Source: Tumebacillus algifaecis
Lineage (GTDB): Bacteria > Bacillota > Bacilli > Tumebacillales > Tumebacillaceae
Assembly: GCF_002243515.1 (NCBI RefSeq)
Contig: NZ_CP022657.1
Location: 2,471,001 to 2,535,000, forward strand
Length of the DNA stretch: 64,000 nt
Direction: 5' to 3'
Position numbers and translations under genes: made by a program. Positions 18,900 through 26,848 of this stretch are shown here, one piece after another; the stretch's first letter is position 1, and each line of letters begins with the position of its first letter. A model generated the notes under the pieces. That model was not told the DNA's origin. It was given only the letters and a program-made list of their open reading frames with translations, and made no database searches.

Positions 18900-19595
18900 T
18901 TATAATTCGATCAAAATCAATTCGCTATCCTCGCTCGCCTCCAGCGCCAAGTGCTCTTCCTCCACCATCTTCACCTGATCCCCCTTTGCCAGAAGCGTAT
19001 TCCCAATTTTCACGCTTCCGTTAATCACAAAGAGGTAGGCTGGCTTGCTGCCCAATTCATGATGCAATGCATTTCCAGCATCCAGCGAGGCCACATTGAA
19101 CGTCACGTCCTGATGAATCCCGAGCGCTTCTCCCTTGGGTGTCCCGGAGACCACCGGAAGCCACACGTTTTTCCGCTCATCATTTCGAAACGACTTTTGC
19201 TCCCAAGACGGGGTAAGTCCCACTTCATTAGGAAAAACCCACATTTGCAGCAAATGGACAACCGTATCTGGAGAATTGTTATACTCCGAATGGAACACAC
19301 CGGTGCCCGCAGTCATCCGCTGCACTTCCCCCGCCCTGATCACGCCTTTATTCCCCATCGAATCTTCATGGGTCACTTCTCCTGACACCACAAATGTCAC
19401 AATTTCCATATCACGGTGCGGATGCATCCCAAAGCCTGTGTTCGGTTGAATCCAGTCCTCATTAAATACACGCAAATTTCCAAAGTTACGGTTGCTCGGG
19501 TCATAATACTGATCAAACGAAAAATGCCAGTAGCTTTCCAACCAATCAATCTTCGAATGATACCGATCGGCTGCCGGAATCACTTGCATCGCCAT
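18900..19595 (-). CDS. pirin family protein (YhhW-like)
   Basis: Bicupin of 231 residues. YhhW-type pirins bind one metal and some oxidise quercetin. The four expected metal ligands are present: H58 and H60 in MHPHRDME, then H102 and E104 in VFHSEYN. The second cupin half (about 125-231) includes YLFVINGSVKIG and ends in a typical short strand. The start is ATG at 19595 after GGGGAGGAA. It is convergent with the lipoprotein gene and monocistronic. Biological role here is unknown; these proteins often answer oxidative stress. Confidence 0.95.
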   Translation of the reverse strand: MAMQVIPAADRYHSKIDWLESYWHFSFDQYYDPSNRNFGNLRVFNEDWIQPNTGFGMHPHRDMEIVTFVVSGEVTHEDSMGNKGVIRAGEVQRMTAGTGVFHSEYNNSPDTVVHLLQMWVFPNEVGLTPSWEQKSFRNDERKNVWLPVVSGTPKGEALGIHQDVTFNVASLDAGNALHHELGSKPAYLFVINGSVKIGNTLLAKGDQVKMVEEEHLALEASEDSELILIEL

Positions 19596-19680
19596 ACGAT
19601 TCTTCCTCCCCTAAAAAGTAACTTTACTTTCTAAACCAATACTAGCATACCTTATTTTCCCCGAATGTGAGCAACCTAAC

Positions 19681-19708
19681 AAAAAAAGTCGGGATTTTTC
19701 GTCCCGAC
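19681..19708 (-). terminator. terminator of the PAP2-type gene
   Basis: TCGGGA pairs with TCCCGA around a small loop and is followed by seven T on the minus strand. Confidence 0.85.
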
Positions 19709-19709
19709 C

Positions 19710-20666
19710 TTACTTGACATCTCGCTCATCTTCCTTTTCAGCAGTCGCAACTTCCACCCTCGCTGACTGTGTTGGCATACGCCCTTCCTGAAGCCATTCG
19801 CCAAGTGCCAAGAATCGCTCCACAAAGCGAGCAAACCACTTCGAATTCACAATCAGATCGGCTAATTTCACACATCCATAGGCAAACAGCATTCCAGCAA
19901 ACATATCGATGACCCAATGGATCTTCAAATACAAAGTCGAGAAAATGATCGACCAGCAATAAAACCCGATCACCCACTTATACCAGCGGCTCTTCTCCCG
20001 CAACGACAGCAAGATCGCCGCAAACGCGATCGACGTATGCATCGACGGGAAGCAATTCCACGCGGTCGTAAACTGCTGCTCCGGCGTCAGTGGCCGTGCC
20101 AACAAGTCGGGAGTGCCTTGCACAAACCAGACTTCTTGCAGCAAGATCGTATTATAAAAGGGTAAAATCAAAGGAACCTGCAACAGATACCCAGCCAGTG
20201 AGTACAGTGCGAGGCGCTTCACATCCTTCGTAAAAAACGCCCGGATTACACAGATCCAATAGGAGAGCGTAAAGCCGTTCATATACACCCAAGCCAGATA
20301 GTTGGTCAACCATTCCGGCTGCCACACGCGCGCCCAAGCTGCATCATTAAACGGGATCGAATTGAACCACTCATTCCACTGGAAAAAATGGCGAATGTTC
20401 TTCGTTTGAAATGAGATCACTTCATTCCACATAGGCCCGCCATATTTGTAGATCATATAAAAGGCGAACAGCGTAATGAAGCCGGCCGGTAAAAACTTGC
20501 GCCACGAAATCTCATTCGCATCTTGCTTCGTCCCTAGCAGGGCGAGGAGCAGAACGACCAAGCTGTACATCCCCCAGCTTTGAACTTGAAAAACAGCAAA
20601 TAGCACAGCAGCCGTAGCCGCAATCAACACAGGGAACGAAACCTTTTTCAGAACCAACACGAACAC
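19710..20666 (-). CDS. PAP2 superfamily membrane protein (phosphatase or inositolphosphotransferase-like)
   Basis: 318-residue multispanning membrane protein. N-terminal hydrophobic segments occur at about 8-50 and 58-75, with more at about 125-185. The PAP2 catalytic motifs are visible: CFPSMHTS near residue 208 and SIIFSTLYLKIHWVIDM near 240, which supplies the second catalytic His and Asp. The arrangement resembles the Aur1/Ipt1-like PAP2 branch that transfers or removes lipid phosphate headgroups. The charged C-terminal tail is probably cytosolic. It starts at GTG 20666 after AAAGGAGA. It is monocistronic; no substrate can be inferred. Confidence 0.9.
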   Translation of the reverse strand: MFVLVLKKVSFPVLIAATAAVLFAVFQVQSWGMYSLVVLLLALLGTKQDANEISWRKFLPAGFITLFAFYMIYKYGGPMWNEVISFQTKNIRHFFQWNEWFNSIPFNDAAWARVWQPEWLTNYLAWVYMNGFTLSYWICVIRAFFTKDVKRLALYSLAGYLLQVPLILPFYNTILLQEVWFVQGTPDLLARPLTPEQQFTTAWNCFPSMHTSIAFAAILLSLREKSRWYKWVIGFYCWSIIFSTLYLKIHWVIDMFAGMLFAYGCVKLADLIVNSKWFARFVERFLALGEWLQEGRMPTQSARVEVATAEKEDERDVK

Positions 20667-20829
20667 GGCACTCTCCTTTGCTCCACGCAGGGTTACAAAC
20701 GCAACTCAAAGTATAGCATCTCTTAGGCAACGCTGTCTTGACGATTTTACCCGATTCTGTTTTCCCGCTTACAGAAATCGTTCGATCACTCGCTTATGAT
20801 GAAGAAAAATAAGTTTGGAGCTGATCAAC

Positions 20830-21069
20830 ATGGCCAACAAAAAAGTCGTCATCTACACGCAACCGACCTGCCCGCCCTGCTTTGAAGCGAAAGCATGGAT
20901 GACCAACAGCAACATCCCTTTCGAAGACCGCGACATCCGCCAAGACGACAAGCACATGCAAGACCTGATCAACTTAGGTGCCAGCGCTACACCGGTCTTT
21001 CTCGTCGGCGACGAAGTGATCATGGGCTATAACCAACAGAAAATCAAAAGCGCTTGGGAAGCGCTCTAA
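20830..21069 (+). CDS. glutaredoxin-like thiol-disulfide oxidoreductase
   Basis: 79-residue thioredoxin-fold protein. The redox motif C14-P-P-C17 follows the usual first strand (VVIYTQPTC), and the cis-Pro region ATPVFLVGDEVI is intact near residues 53-64. Size and motif fit NrdH/glutaredoxin-like cytosolic proteins reduced by small thiols or thioredoxin reductase. ATG at 20830 is chosen because TTGGAG lies ten bases upstream; an in-frame TTG at 20815 overlaps it. It has its own terminator. Confidence 0.94.
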   Translation: MANKKVVIYTQPTCPPCFEAKAWMTNSNIPFEDRDIRQDDKHMQDLINLGASATPVFLVGDEVIMGYNQQKIKSAWEAL

Positions 21070-21077
21070 GCAGTGAC

Positions 21078-21103
21078 CAGCACCGCCTCGGCGGTGCTTT
21101 TTG
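21078..21103 (+). terminator. terminator of the glutaredoxin-like gene
   Basis: GCACCGCC-TC-GGCGGTGC followed by TTTTT. Confidence 0.9.
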
Positions 21104-21111
21104 ATACAACA

Positions 21112-21155
21112 AAGGCACTTCACTCACGGCGTGAGGAAGTGCCTGCTCTTTTTCA
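21112..21155. terminator. second hairpin between convergent genes
   Basis: AGGCACTTC and GAAGTGCCT form a stem with a large loop. It is followed by CTCTTTTT on the plus strand and by TTTG on the minus strand. It probably ends the glycosyltransferase transcript. Confidence 0.6.
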
Positions 21156-21233
21156 CTACACTCTAACTTTCTGCACGGTGGCATGCAAGATGGGAAGCGA
21201 GCCGAGCAGTCGTGCTGTACGCTCGCTCCCCCG

Positions 21234-22463
21234 CTATTGCCCGCGCTGGATGCGCTGACAGATCCTGACCAACTCGGCCACCACACTTTCCGAGCGGAAG
21301 CGGTCGATCTCCATCTGTCGTGCCTGTTCCTGCAACTGTGGAAGTCCGGTTAAGTACGCTTCCAACCCCTCTGCAATCGCCGCTGTATCCTCCGGATGAT
21401 GCACCTGCCAGCCGTACTCGTTGAGGAGACGGCCCGCCGTCCCTTTCGTGGACGTGATCCCCAGAATCGGGCGATACGCCCCCAGATAGTCGATCAATTT
21501 TGACGACAAGAACAAATTCACATCGCTTGGCGCATCGACCAAAAGCAACAGATCACTCTCAGCCATCAGCTCCAAACTCCTTCGAAACGGTACCTGTCCC
21601 ACGCGATTCACACGCAATCCCAACTGCTGTTGTGCGTCCTCTAGCAACCCGTGAAACGAACGTTCCACATTGCCTACGACCTGAAGTTCTAAGCGCTTTA
21701 CCAGATCGGGACGATGTTTCTGCAAAATGGTCAGACCTTTGATCAGCGGGGCTGGGGAACGCAGCCCGTAAAAGTCGCCGATGTACGACATCACAATCGT
21801 TCCATCGCTCCTCTGCGGTGCATTCCCGCGGTACAATTCAGCATCAAAATGGTGCGGCAGTACGGTGGCGCGCTCGATCACGCCTGCACTTTTGTACACA
21901 TTCGCGTACAAATCGCGCATCTCAAGCGTTGGAAAAATCAAGTGATCGGCCTGCTCGATCACTTGCCGTTCATACTGTTCGACGACCGCTTTCGTCTTCC
22001 CATGCAGGGGATGATACGGATTGTGCCCCCACGGATCGCTAAATTGCGCCACCCAAGGAATTCCCCACCGCTGCTTCGCTTCCAAAGCCAGCACATGGCT
22101 CGCACCTGGCTGCGAACGGCTGTACAGCACATCATAATCGCCCTTCAAGTTCGCCATCGCCCGCTTCGCCTCGCGCATCCAAATCGGATTGTCGATCGCC
22201 GTCAACCTCGCCATCGCCTCGCGATACACTTTGCGCAACACCCTCGACGACGGCTTCGGATTGGCCGCGCGGATCACGTTGACCGCAGGGCCCATCTCCT
22301 CCACCAAAAACTGATCCTCTTTAAAATCGGACTCCTTGCCAACCGTAAGCATATCCACCGCATACTCCCGCGACAGAAACTTTAACGTTTTCGCTACTAA
22401 TATCGATTCCGCATTTAAAATCGGCGGCGCAAAGTAGGAGATCAAAAGCATTTTCTTCGACAT
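21234..22463 (-). CDS. glycosyltransferase, GT-B fold, GT4-like
   Basis: 409-residue cytosolic or membrane-associated enzyme expected to move a sugar from a nucleotide donor. The N-terminal Rossmann half begins LLISYFAPPI and contains WVAQFSDPWG, typical of GT4 enzymes of the exopolysaccharide type. The C-terminal half has MSYIGDFYG, VVGNVE and a late LSSKLIDYLGA that occupies the donor-binding position of the family. It is monocistronic and divergent from the next gene. Acceptor and sugar cannot be inferred, and I see no direct tie to the peptide pathways. Confidence 0.92.
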   Translation of the reverse strand: MSKKMLLISYFAPPILNAESILVAKTLKFLSREYAVDMLTVGKESDFKEDQFLVEEMGPAVNVIRAANPKPSSRVLRKVYREAMARLTAIDNPIWMREAKRAMANLKGDYDVLYSRSQPGASHVLALEAKQRWGIPWVAQFSDPWGHNPYHPLHGKTKAVVEQYERQVIEQADHLIFPTLEMRDLYANVYKSAGVIERATVLPHHFDAELYRGNAPQRSDGTIVMSYIGDFYGLRSPAPLIKGLTILQKHRPDLVKRLELQVVGNVERSFHGLLEDAQQQLGLRVNRVGQVPFRRSLELMAESDLLLLVDAPSDVNLFLSSKLIDYLGAYRPILGITSTKGTAGRLLNEYGWQVHHPEDTAAIAEGLEAYLTGLPQLQEQARQMEIDRFRSESVVAELVRICQRIQRGQ

Positions 22464-22585
22464 GATCCATCCACCATTCTCTATGTATCTTCACCTTGTC
22501 CGGAAGGAATCCAAATTCACTGGTCAGTCATTTCATTTTCATCTTACCCTATGCATATGTCTGGTACAAGGAGGTGACTGTCCCG

Positions 22586-23314
22586 ATGAAACGAACCAGC
22601 AAGCGCTTCTTACCTCAACGCTCTCATCTAATTCTGTACGCGTTGGCACTTCTCGTAGCCGCCCTGTTTCTCCCGGCCTCGGTGATGGCACACAAGCCAA
22701 TATTTGTTGAGCGCAACATCGGAGGCTATGAGCAAGCCTATGAAATTCCTTCCCCGTCCGTCTCCTATGCCACGTACGGTGAACTAAAAACGCCGCGTGC
22801 TGTCGATGTCTACAAAATCACATTGACCGAAGCTGCACCGTTTTACGCTCGCCTCTCCGTCCCCAAACAGCCGCAGTCTGAAACGTTCGGCCCAGCGTTC
22901 GTTCTCTTTGGTCCAGGATTACCGACGACCAACGAACCGCCAAATTATCCGCTCGATCTCCCGCCAGCGCTCGGACGTGCCATTCTGCTTTGGAAAGGGG
23001 AAGCGGACGAATTTTACGAACCTTTCACGCAAACGACCTACCTTGAACGCCAACTGATCTCCAAGACGCTTGAGCCTGGCACCTACTACATCGCCGTCTA
23101 CGACCCAGCAGGCCAAAGCGGCAAATATGTGCTCGCCACTGGTGACCAAGAAGAGTTTGGCCTGAGCGACTTGATCAAGTTCCCGGCCACTTGGTACAAA
23201 GTACGCATGTGGTATAACCCGAACCAAACCTGGCTGATCATCGCCTGTGCACTCGCCTTTTTGCTAAGCAGCCTCTACTATCTCAAACGGATACGCCATC
23301 GACCTGAAGACTGA
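22586..23314 (+). CDS. secreted protein with C-terminal membrane anchor, unknown function
   Basis: 242 residues. The N-terminus is basic then hydrophobic (LILYALALLVAALFL) with a probable cleavage site near VMAHKP. The middle is beta-rich, with PGTYYIAVYDPAGQSGKYVL, the pattern seen in jelly-roll domains that decorate secreted proteins. A single transmembrane helix (LIIACALAFLLSSLYYL) and a basic tail anchor the C-terminus, leaving the domain outside the cell. ATG at 22586 follows AAGGAGGTGA by nine bases; in-frame upstream starts are less well placed. No family is recognised. Confidence 0.88.
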   Translation: MKRTSKRFLPQRSHLILYALALLVAALFLPASVMAHKPIFVERNIGGYEQAYEIPSPSVSYATYGELKTPRAVDVYKITLTEAAPFYARLSVPKQPQSETFGPAFVLFGPGLPTTNEPPNYPLDLPPALGRAILLWKGEADEFYEPFTQTTYLERQLISKTLEPGTYYIAVYDPAGQSGKYVLATGDQEEFGLSDLIKFPATWYKVRMWYNPNQTWLIIACALAFLLSSLYYLKRIRHRPED

Positions 23315-23400
23315 TTGAACACGTTCTCTTTGGCGAAACAGTCCGCAGTAGCTAAGGACAGCGCTCTCGCTGATCCTGATCCTCGAAGCTACTCAGCTCA

Positions 23401-23438
23401 ACAAAAAGAGAGGGCGCCTAGGCCCTCTCTCTTTTTCG
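23401..23438. terminator. bidirectional terminator overlapping the VUT gene stop
   Basis: AAAAAGAGAGGGC and its complement form a stem with A and T runs at both ends. The right arm overlaps the last codons of the minus-strand gene ending at 23418. Confidence 0.85.
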
Positions 23439-23906
23439 GATCAACAACAGCGACCAGACGTAGCCGCCCAGCACCTTAGCCAAAAATTGTCCTGCCACCA
23501 CCCACGGGATGAACATACCAAACGCGATGGTCGGAAACGTGACCGAGTCGATCGCAGCCGAGGCGACGTTGGAGCCGTTGACTTTGACAAACCTCGGATA
23601 ACGACGCATCAGATGATAGACGACCGTATCGACGATGCCCGATAAGGCGAACGCCACAAACGAAGCAAGTGCGACCTGTGCTGCCTCGCGGTACATAATG
23701 TAAGAGAGGATCGAACCGACCAGCACCAGCAGTCCCATGTTCAGCCAGAGTTTCCTGCCCTGCCAGCGCTCATGCAACGCGTCCCGGGTCGTAATATCGA
23801 GACCGATGAACAAAAATGCGTTGATGATCGTCGATGCCGGTCCGAACAGTGCCACCGAGAGATTGGCCGCCACGATGGCTGCCAAATACAAGCCCACCAA
23901 AAACAT
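23418..23906 (-). CDS. VUT family membrane protein (queuosine precursor transporter-like)
   Basis: About 162 residues, five or so hydrophobic segments. It matches the VUT (DUF165, YhhQ/YpdP) family: FIGLDITTRDALHERW after the second helix, then ALSGIVDTVVYHLM and NVASAAIDSVTFPTIAF. Family members import 7-deazaguanine precursors of queuosine. GGAGG lies 12 bases before ATG 23906, and a TTG at 23915 lies only three bases after it; both starts are possible. No preQ1 riboswitch is apparent upstream. Confidence 0.88.
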   Translation of the reverse strand: MFLVGLYLAAIVAANLSVALFGPASTIINAFLFIGLDITTRDALHERWQGRKLWLNMGLLVLVGSILSYIMYREAAQVALASFVAFALSGIVDTVVYHLMRRYPRFVKVNGSNVASAAIDSVTFPTIAFGMFIPWVVAGQFLAKVLGGYVWSLLLIRKRERA

Positions 23907-24013
23907 ACGAAACAAACACCTCCACTACGGGCAACACCAAATCAAACGAAGATTGACAAGGATGCCATTTCACATCTCCCTATTATATACACAAAATTTG
24001 ATTTCCACGGAAA

Positions 24014-24256
24014 TTAGATGATTCGGGCGAATGTGACAAGGAGCGCGCCGATTCGTCCTCTAGCTCTTCTAAGTTGCGCAATGATGAGTTCTTCCACGTC
24101 AAAGGTCAACTCCTGCACGGTGCTTGCCTCAAGGCCCTCACACAGATTCTTCCAAAACTGCACTACATCATCCGCGCCTGAAAACCGCCCCGCCATCCCC
24201 ACGATGGAAACCACGTCGAGCATATCTTTGATGCTCAACACTCTCTTCCCATTCAT
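24014..24256 (-). pseudogene. ketosynthase N-terminal fragment
   Basis: An 80-residue frame whose residues 15-45 are the start of a PKS ketosynthase: VSIVGMAGRFSGADD followed by VVQFWKNLCEG. The match stops after about 50 residues and the rest of the domain is absent, so it is a stub with no catalytic residues. It lies far from the intact KS in 54034-60966 and is not identical to it (that one reads IAIIGMSGVFPEANN). I infer the relic of another PKS or hybrid gene. Confidence 0.7.
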
Positions 24257-24307
24257 TTGATACTTTATCTATACTTCCCTCATAAAGTATCGCCCTTCAT
24301 TTAGACA

Positions 24308-24339
24308 CAAAAAGAGGCACCCTTTGTGCGGAGTGCCTA
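24308..24339 (-). terminator. terminator of the GTPase/UbiA operon
   Basis: AGGCACTCCGCAC pairs with GGGTGCCT and CTTTTTG follows on the minus strand. The stem overlaps the stop codon at 24337. Confidence 0.75.
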
Positions 24340-24519
24340 CTGTAGATATGATTTGTCACAAATCGGACAGACGCCTTTTCGCAAAGACTCTTCCCGTAGT
24401 TCGATGTGTGACAGGATGCGTCCTTCCCGCATCCCAGCCACGTGACCGACCCGCCGTCCCAGCGCGTACCCAATCAGTACGACGAGCAGAAAAAGCGCCA
24501 TCATGAGCAGTTCTGTCAC
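24337..24519 (-). CDS. small membrane protein with a C-terminal CPIC motif
   Basis: 60 residues: one N-terminal helix (LLMMALFLLVVLIGYALG), a basic hinge and a short soluble tail with CPIC. A single CxxC could bind metal only with a partner. GTG at 24519 lies five bases after the UbiA stop, and its ribosome site GGGGG overlaps that stop, so it is almost certainly cotranscribed and coupled. I do not recognise a family. Confidence 0.75.
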   Translation of the reverse strand: MTELLMMALFLLVVLIGYALGRRVGHVAGMREGRILSHIELREESLRKGVCPICDKSYLQ

Positions 24520-24524
24520 GTCTG

Positions 24525-25124
24525 CTACCCCCTTTTACGCGACCCGATTCCACCAAATTGCGCAATGATCATATGCACCAGCGGGGCGGCGACCAGCACC
24601 TGTACCGTTTTCATCGGTGAAAGCAGGACTGAGGCGAGCAGAAAGATAAACATCGCCAACGTCACTTCCACAAATCCAAAACGAATCGCCAAATTATTCT
24701 GACCTGAACGGCGATCATATTGCAAATCCATCAGATCATCGAGCAATTGGATCATCGCCATCACGCACAGCGCCCACAACGTCAAGCCGATGCTGGTCGC
24801 CCAGCCCGAGATGGCGAGCACGATGGCCGACTCGACCCACCCGGGCAGGCGGGTCGGCATCTTCTCCAACAGATCATGCCCCATTCCGATCGCATAAGCG
24901 GCTAGAAACAGGGCCAATGCAACCTGGGGTGCCAGCGCCATCGCCACGCCAAACCCAAGCAGTGCATAGGGCAGGCAGGCCCGCCCCAATCGGATCGCCA
25001 GCGTGTGCCGCCCGACGCACTGATCGTATTCCACATCCAGCCAATCGTCCATCAGTTTGATCGTCAGTCCTGCCAGCACAATGCCGATCCACTCGACCAG
25101 CAGGCTAGACCAGACGCCAAACAT
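24525..25124 (-). CDS. UbiA-superfamily prenyltransferase-like membrane protein
   Basis: 199 residues, mostly transmembrane. Both Asp-rich motifs of the UbiA fold are visible: LMDDWLDVEYD near 25-35 and LLDDLMDLQYD near 127-137. These chelate magnesium for prenyl diphosphate binding. It is shorter than the usual 280-300 residues, so it may be a reduced or specialised branch. It starts at ATG 25124 after GGGAGGTG, overlapping the 3' end of the GTPase gene by 20 bases. The operon GTPase, UbiA-like, small membrane protein follows spoVK sequence, which hints at a spore-related role, but substrate and product are unknown. Confidence 0.85.
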   Translation of the reverse strand: MFGVWSSLLVEWIGIVLAGLTIKLMDDWLDVEYDQCVGRHTLAIRLGRACLPYALLGFGVAMALAPQVALALFLAAYAIGMGHDLLEKMPTRLPGWVESAIVLAISGWATSIGLTLWALCVMAMIQLLDDLMDLQYDRRSGQNNLAIRFGFVEVTLAMFIFLLASVLLSPMKTVQVLVAAPLVHMIIAQFGGIGSRKRG

Positions 25125-25713
25125 GCTCTTTCACCTCCCGAAACCCTTGGCGGTAAAGTGCCGAGATCGGCAACAGATGAAGTCCCTTCAATTCCTTTTG
25201 TAATAGCCGAAAACCGCTCTTTCCTTCCGGCAGATCGGTCTTGTTCGCCAAACAGAGATACCCGCTCTTGCGCTGACCAAGTTCGGCGATCTGCAGATCC
25301 AAAGCACCTAGCGCTTGCAAGCCACCGACGCGCTGCACTTCCTTTGCATCGACCAGATGCAGGATGCAGTCGGCGTGACGCAACTCCTGTAGCGTTTGCG
25401 CCATCGCCTCCCGCATTTCGAGGTCGGGGTGAATGCCGTCAGCAAGTCCGGTCGAGTCGGTCAGCTTAAAGTGTCGCACGCCTTTTCCTCTGGGCAACTC
25501 CAACTGGATCGATTGCAGGTTGCGAGTCTTGTGCAAACCAGTACCTGATAATTCTTGTCTGGCGCTCACCATGTCCAGTTTGCGCTGCCGAGTGGTGCCG
25601 TCAGGAAGTTGAAAAAAAACTTCCATGCGTTGGAGACCTAAATATTCTGCAAAATTGATGCAGAAGATCGTTTTACCTACGTTGGTTCTCCCAATCACGA
25701 GACAGTTCCTCAT
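25105..25713 (-). CDS. small GTPase (TrmE/Era-like G domain)
   Basis: 202-residue stand-alone G domain. P-loop GRTNVGKT at residues 8-15, switch II region DSTGLADG, and the guanine motif NKTD near 158; a short SALY stretch fits G5. The P-loop starts directly at the N-terminus as in Era-type GTPases. The ATG at 25713 lies inside the 3' end of an upstream 49-codon frame that is a leftover of spoVK, so translation may be coupled. It overlaps the UbiA-like gene by 20 bases. A GTPase downstream of spoVK also occurs in Bacillus (the YnbA/HflX neighbourhood), but this one is shorter and not clearly HflX. Confidence 0.9.
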   Translation of the reverse strand: MRNCLVIGRTNVGKTIFCINFAEYLGLQRMEVFFQLPDGTTRQRKLDMVSARQELSGTGLHKTRNLQSIQLELPRGKGVRHFKLTDSTGLADGIHPDLEMREAMAQTLQELRHADCILHLVDAKEVQRVGGLQALGALDLQIAELGQRKSGYLCLANKTDLPEGKSGFRLLQKELKGLHLLPISALYRQGFREVKEHVWRLV

Positions 25714-25822
25714 GTCTGAGTCCCTCCCCCAAGACCAAATCGTCCGGCTCGATGCGCATCCGTTCGTCTCCGTTCCTGATCAAGCGCAGCCGCAACTTCT
25801 TCCCTTGCGAACTTTTATACAA
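25673..25822 (-). pseudogene. spoVK 3'-end remnant, 49-codon frame overlapping the GTPase start
   Basis: The frame starts at TTG 25822 and stops at 25673. Its C-terminal half (IEPDDLVLGEGLRHEELSRD) is the same as the C-terminus of the intact SpoVK at 26849-27877, while its first 20 residues differ. A GAGGTGG ribosome site precedes it, very like the one before spoVK. I infer that a recombination event left the spoVK tail attached to the promoter and ribosome site in front of the GTPase. Confidence 0.65.
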
Positions 25823-26113
25823 AATGCTCCCACCTCACTTTCGAAAAGGTTGATACAGCGTATGTGGGCGCAGAGAAATTGTGATTACCTGTGCGAGGAA
25901 CAATGGGACTTATCAAACGTTATTGCTTGAATTTCATAAAAATACCTACCTCCGCATGGATGAAGAGTTGCGATCGCCAGACTTGAACCTTCTATCAATG
26001 AAATCTAGATCATAAATTTATCGGAAATTCTGTTAATAGTTATATTCAAAATAATACCAATTGTATTATGATAAGCTTGATCGCCTTTACCTGACTTGGA
26101 AAGGATTCCCATC

Positions 26114-26715
26114 ATGACGAAATCAGATCCATCCGATTCCGTTCCGTTAAAGCATTATTGGAAATTACTCGTCAAGTACCTTTCACCGCAGAAAGGGCGG
26201 GTTTTTCTATTTTTTTCCTTCCGCCGCGAAGCAGCTATACGCCGCAGTCGCCTCGACTGTTCACCGATACGATTCAAGACAACATCTTGATGGGCCTCGA
26301 GGCAGACGAAGCGTTAATCGAACAAGCTGTTCACCAAGCGGTCATGGAACGCGATCTGCATGACATGAGCACAGGCTTGCAAACGATGGTTGGCACGAAA
26401 GGTGCCCGCCCCTCCGGTGGTCAAGTGCAACGCACCGCAGCCGCGCGCATGTTTGTGCGACAACCTGAGTTGCTCGTGTTTGACGATCTGTCCAGCGCCT
26501 TAGATGTAGAAACCGAACGCCTGTTATGGGAGCGCACATTCGAGAATGCAGAGACAACCTGCCTAGTCGTCTCCCACCGAAAATCTGCCTTACTGCGCGC
26601 TGATCACATCATTTTGCTTCAAGATGGTAAAGTGGCAGCGGAAGGCACACTTCAAGAAATGCTGGCGACGAACACCGAAATGCAGAAATTGTGGTCCGGG
26701 ATCGGCGACGAATAG
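26114..26715 (+). pseudogene. ABC exporter relic with a large internal deletion
   Basis: The 5' part from ATG 26114 (RBS AAAGGA) encodes an ABC exporter N-terminus (LKHYWKLLVKYLSPQKGR) and the start of the first helix. After about 26220 the frame and homology change to the end of a nucleotide-binding domain: SPRLFTDTIQDNILMG, the signature PSGGQVQR, Walker B LLVFDDLSSALD and the H-loop VVSHRK. The transmembrane domain and Walker A are gone, so it cannot be a working transporter. It sits between spoVK and the GTPase gene and interrupts their usual order. Confidence 0.8.
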
Positions 26716-26725
26716 ACTTCCAGGC

Positions 26726-26762
26726 AAAAAGCCGCCTCAGCGTGATGCTGAGGCGGCTTTTT
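26726..26762 (+). terminator. terminator of the ABC relic
   Basis: AAAAAGCCGCCTCAGC...GCTGAGGCGGCTTTTT, a long perfect stem with T tail. Confidence 0.9.
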
Positions 26763-26848
26763 ATGACTTTTACATTCGGAGGTAGCATACCCTATAGGGG
26801 CAAACTATCGATATACCTATACTCATATCCCGCGTAGACAACTTTGCC

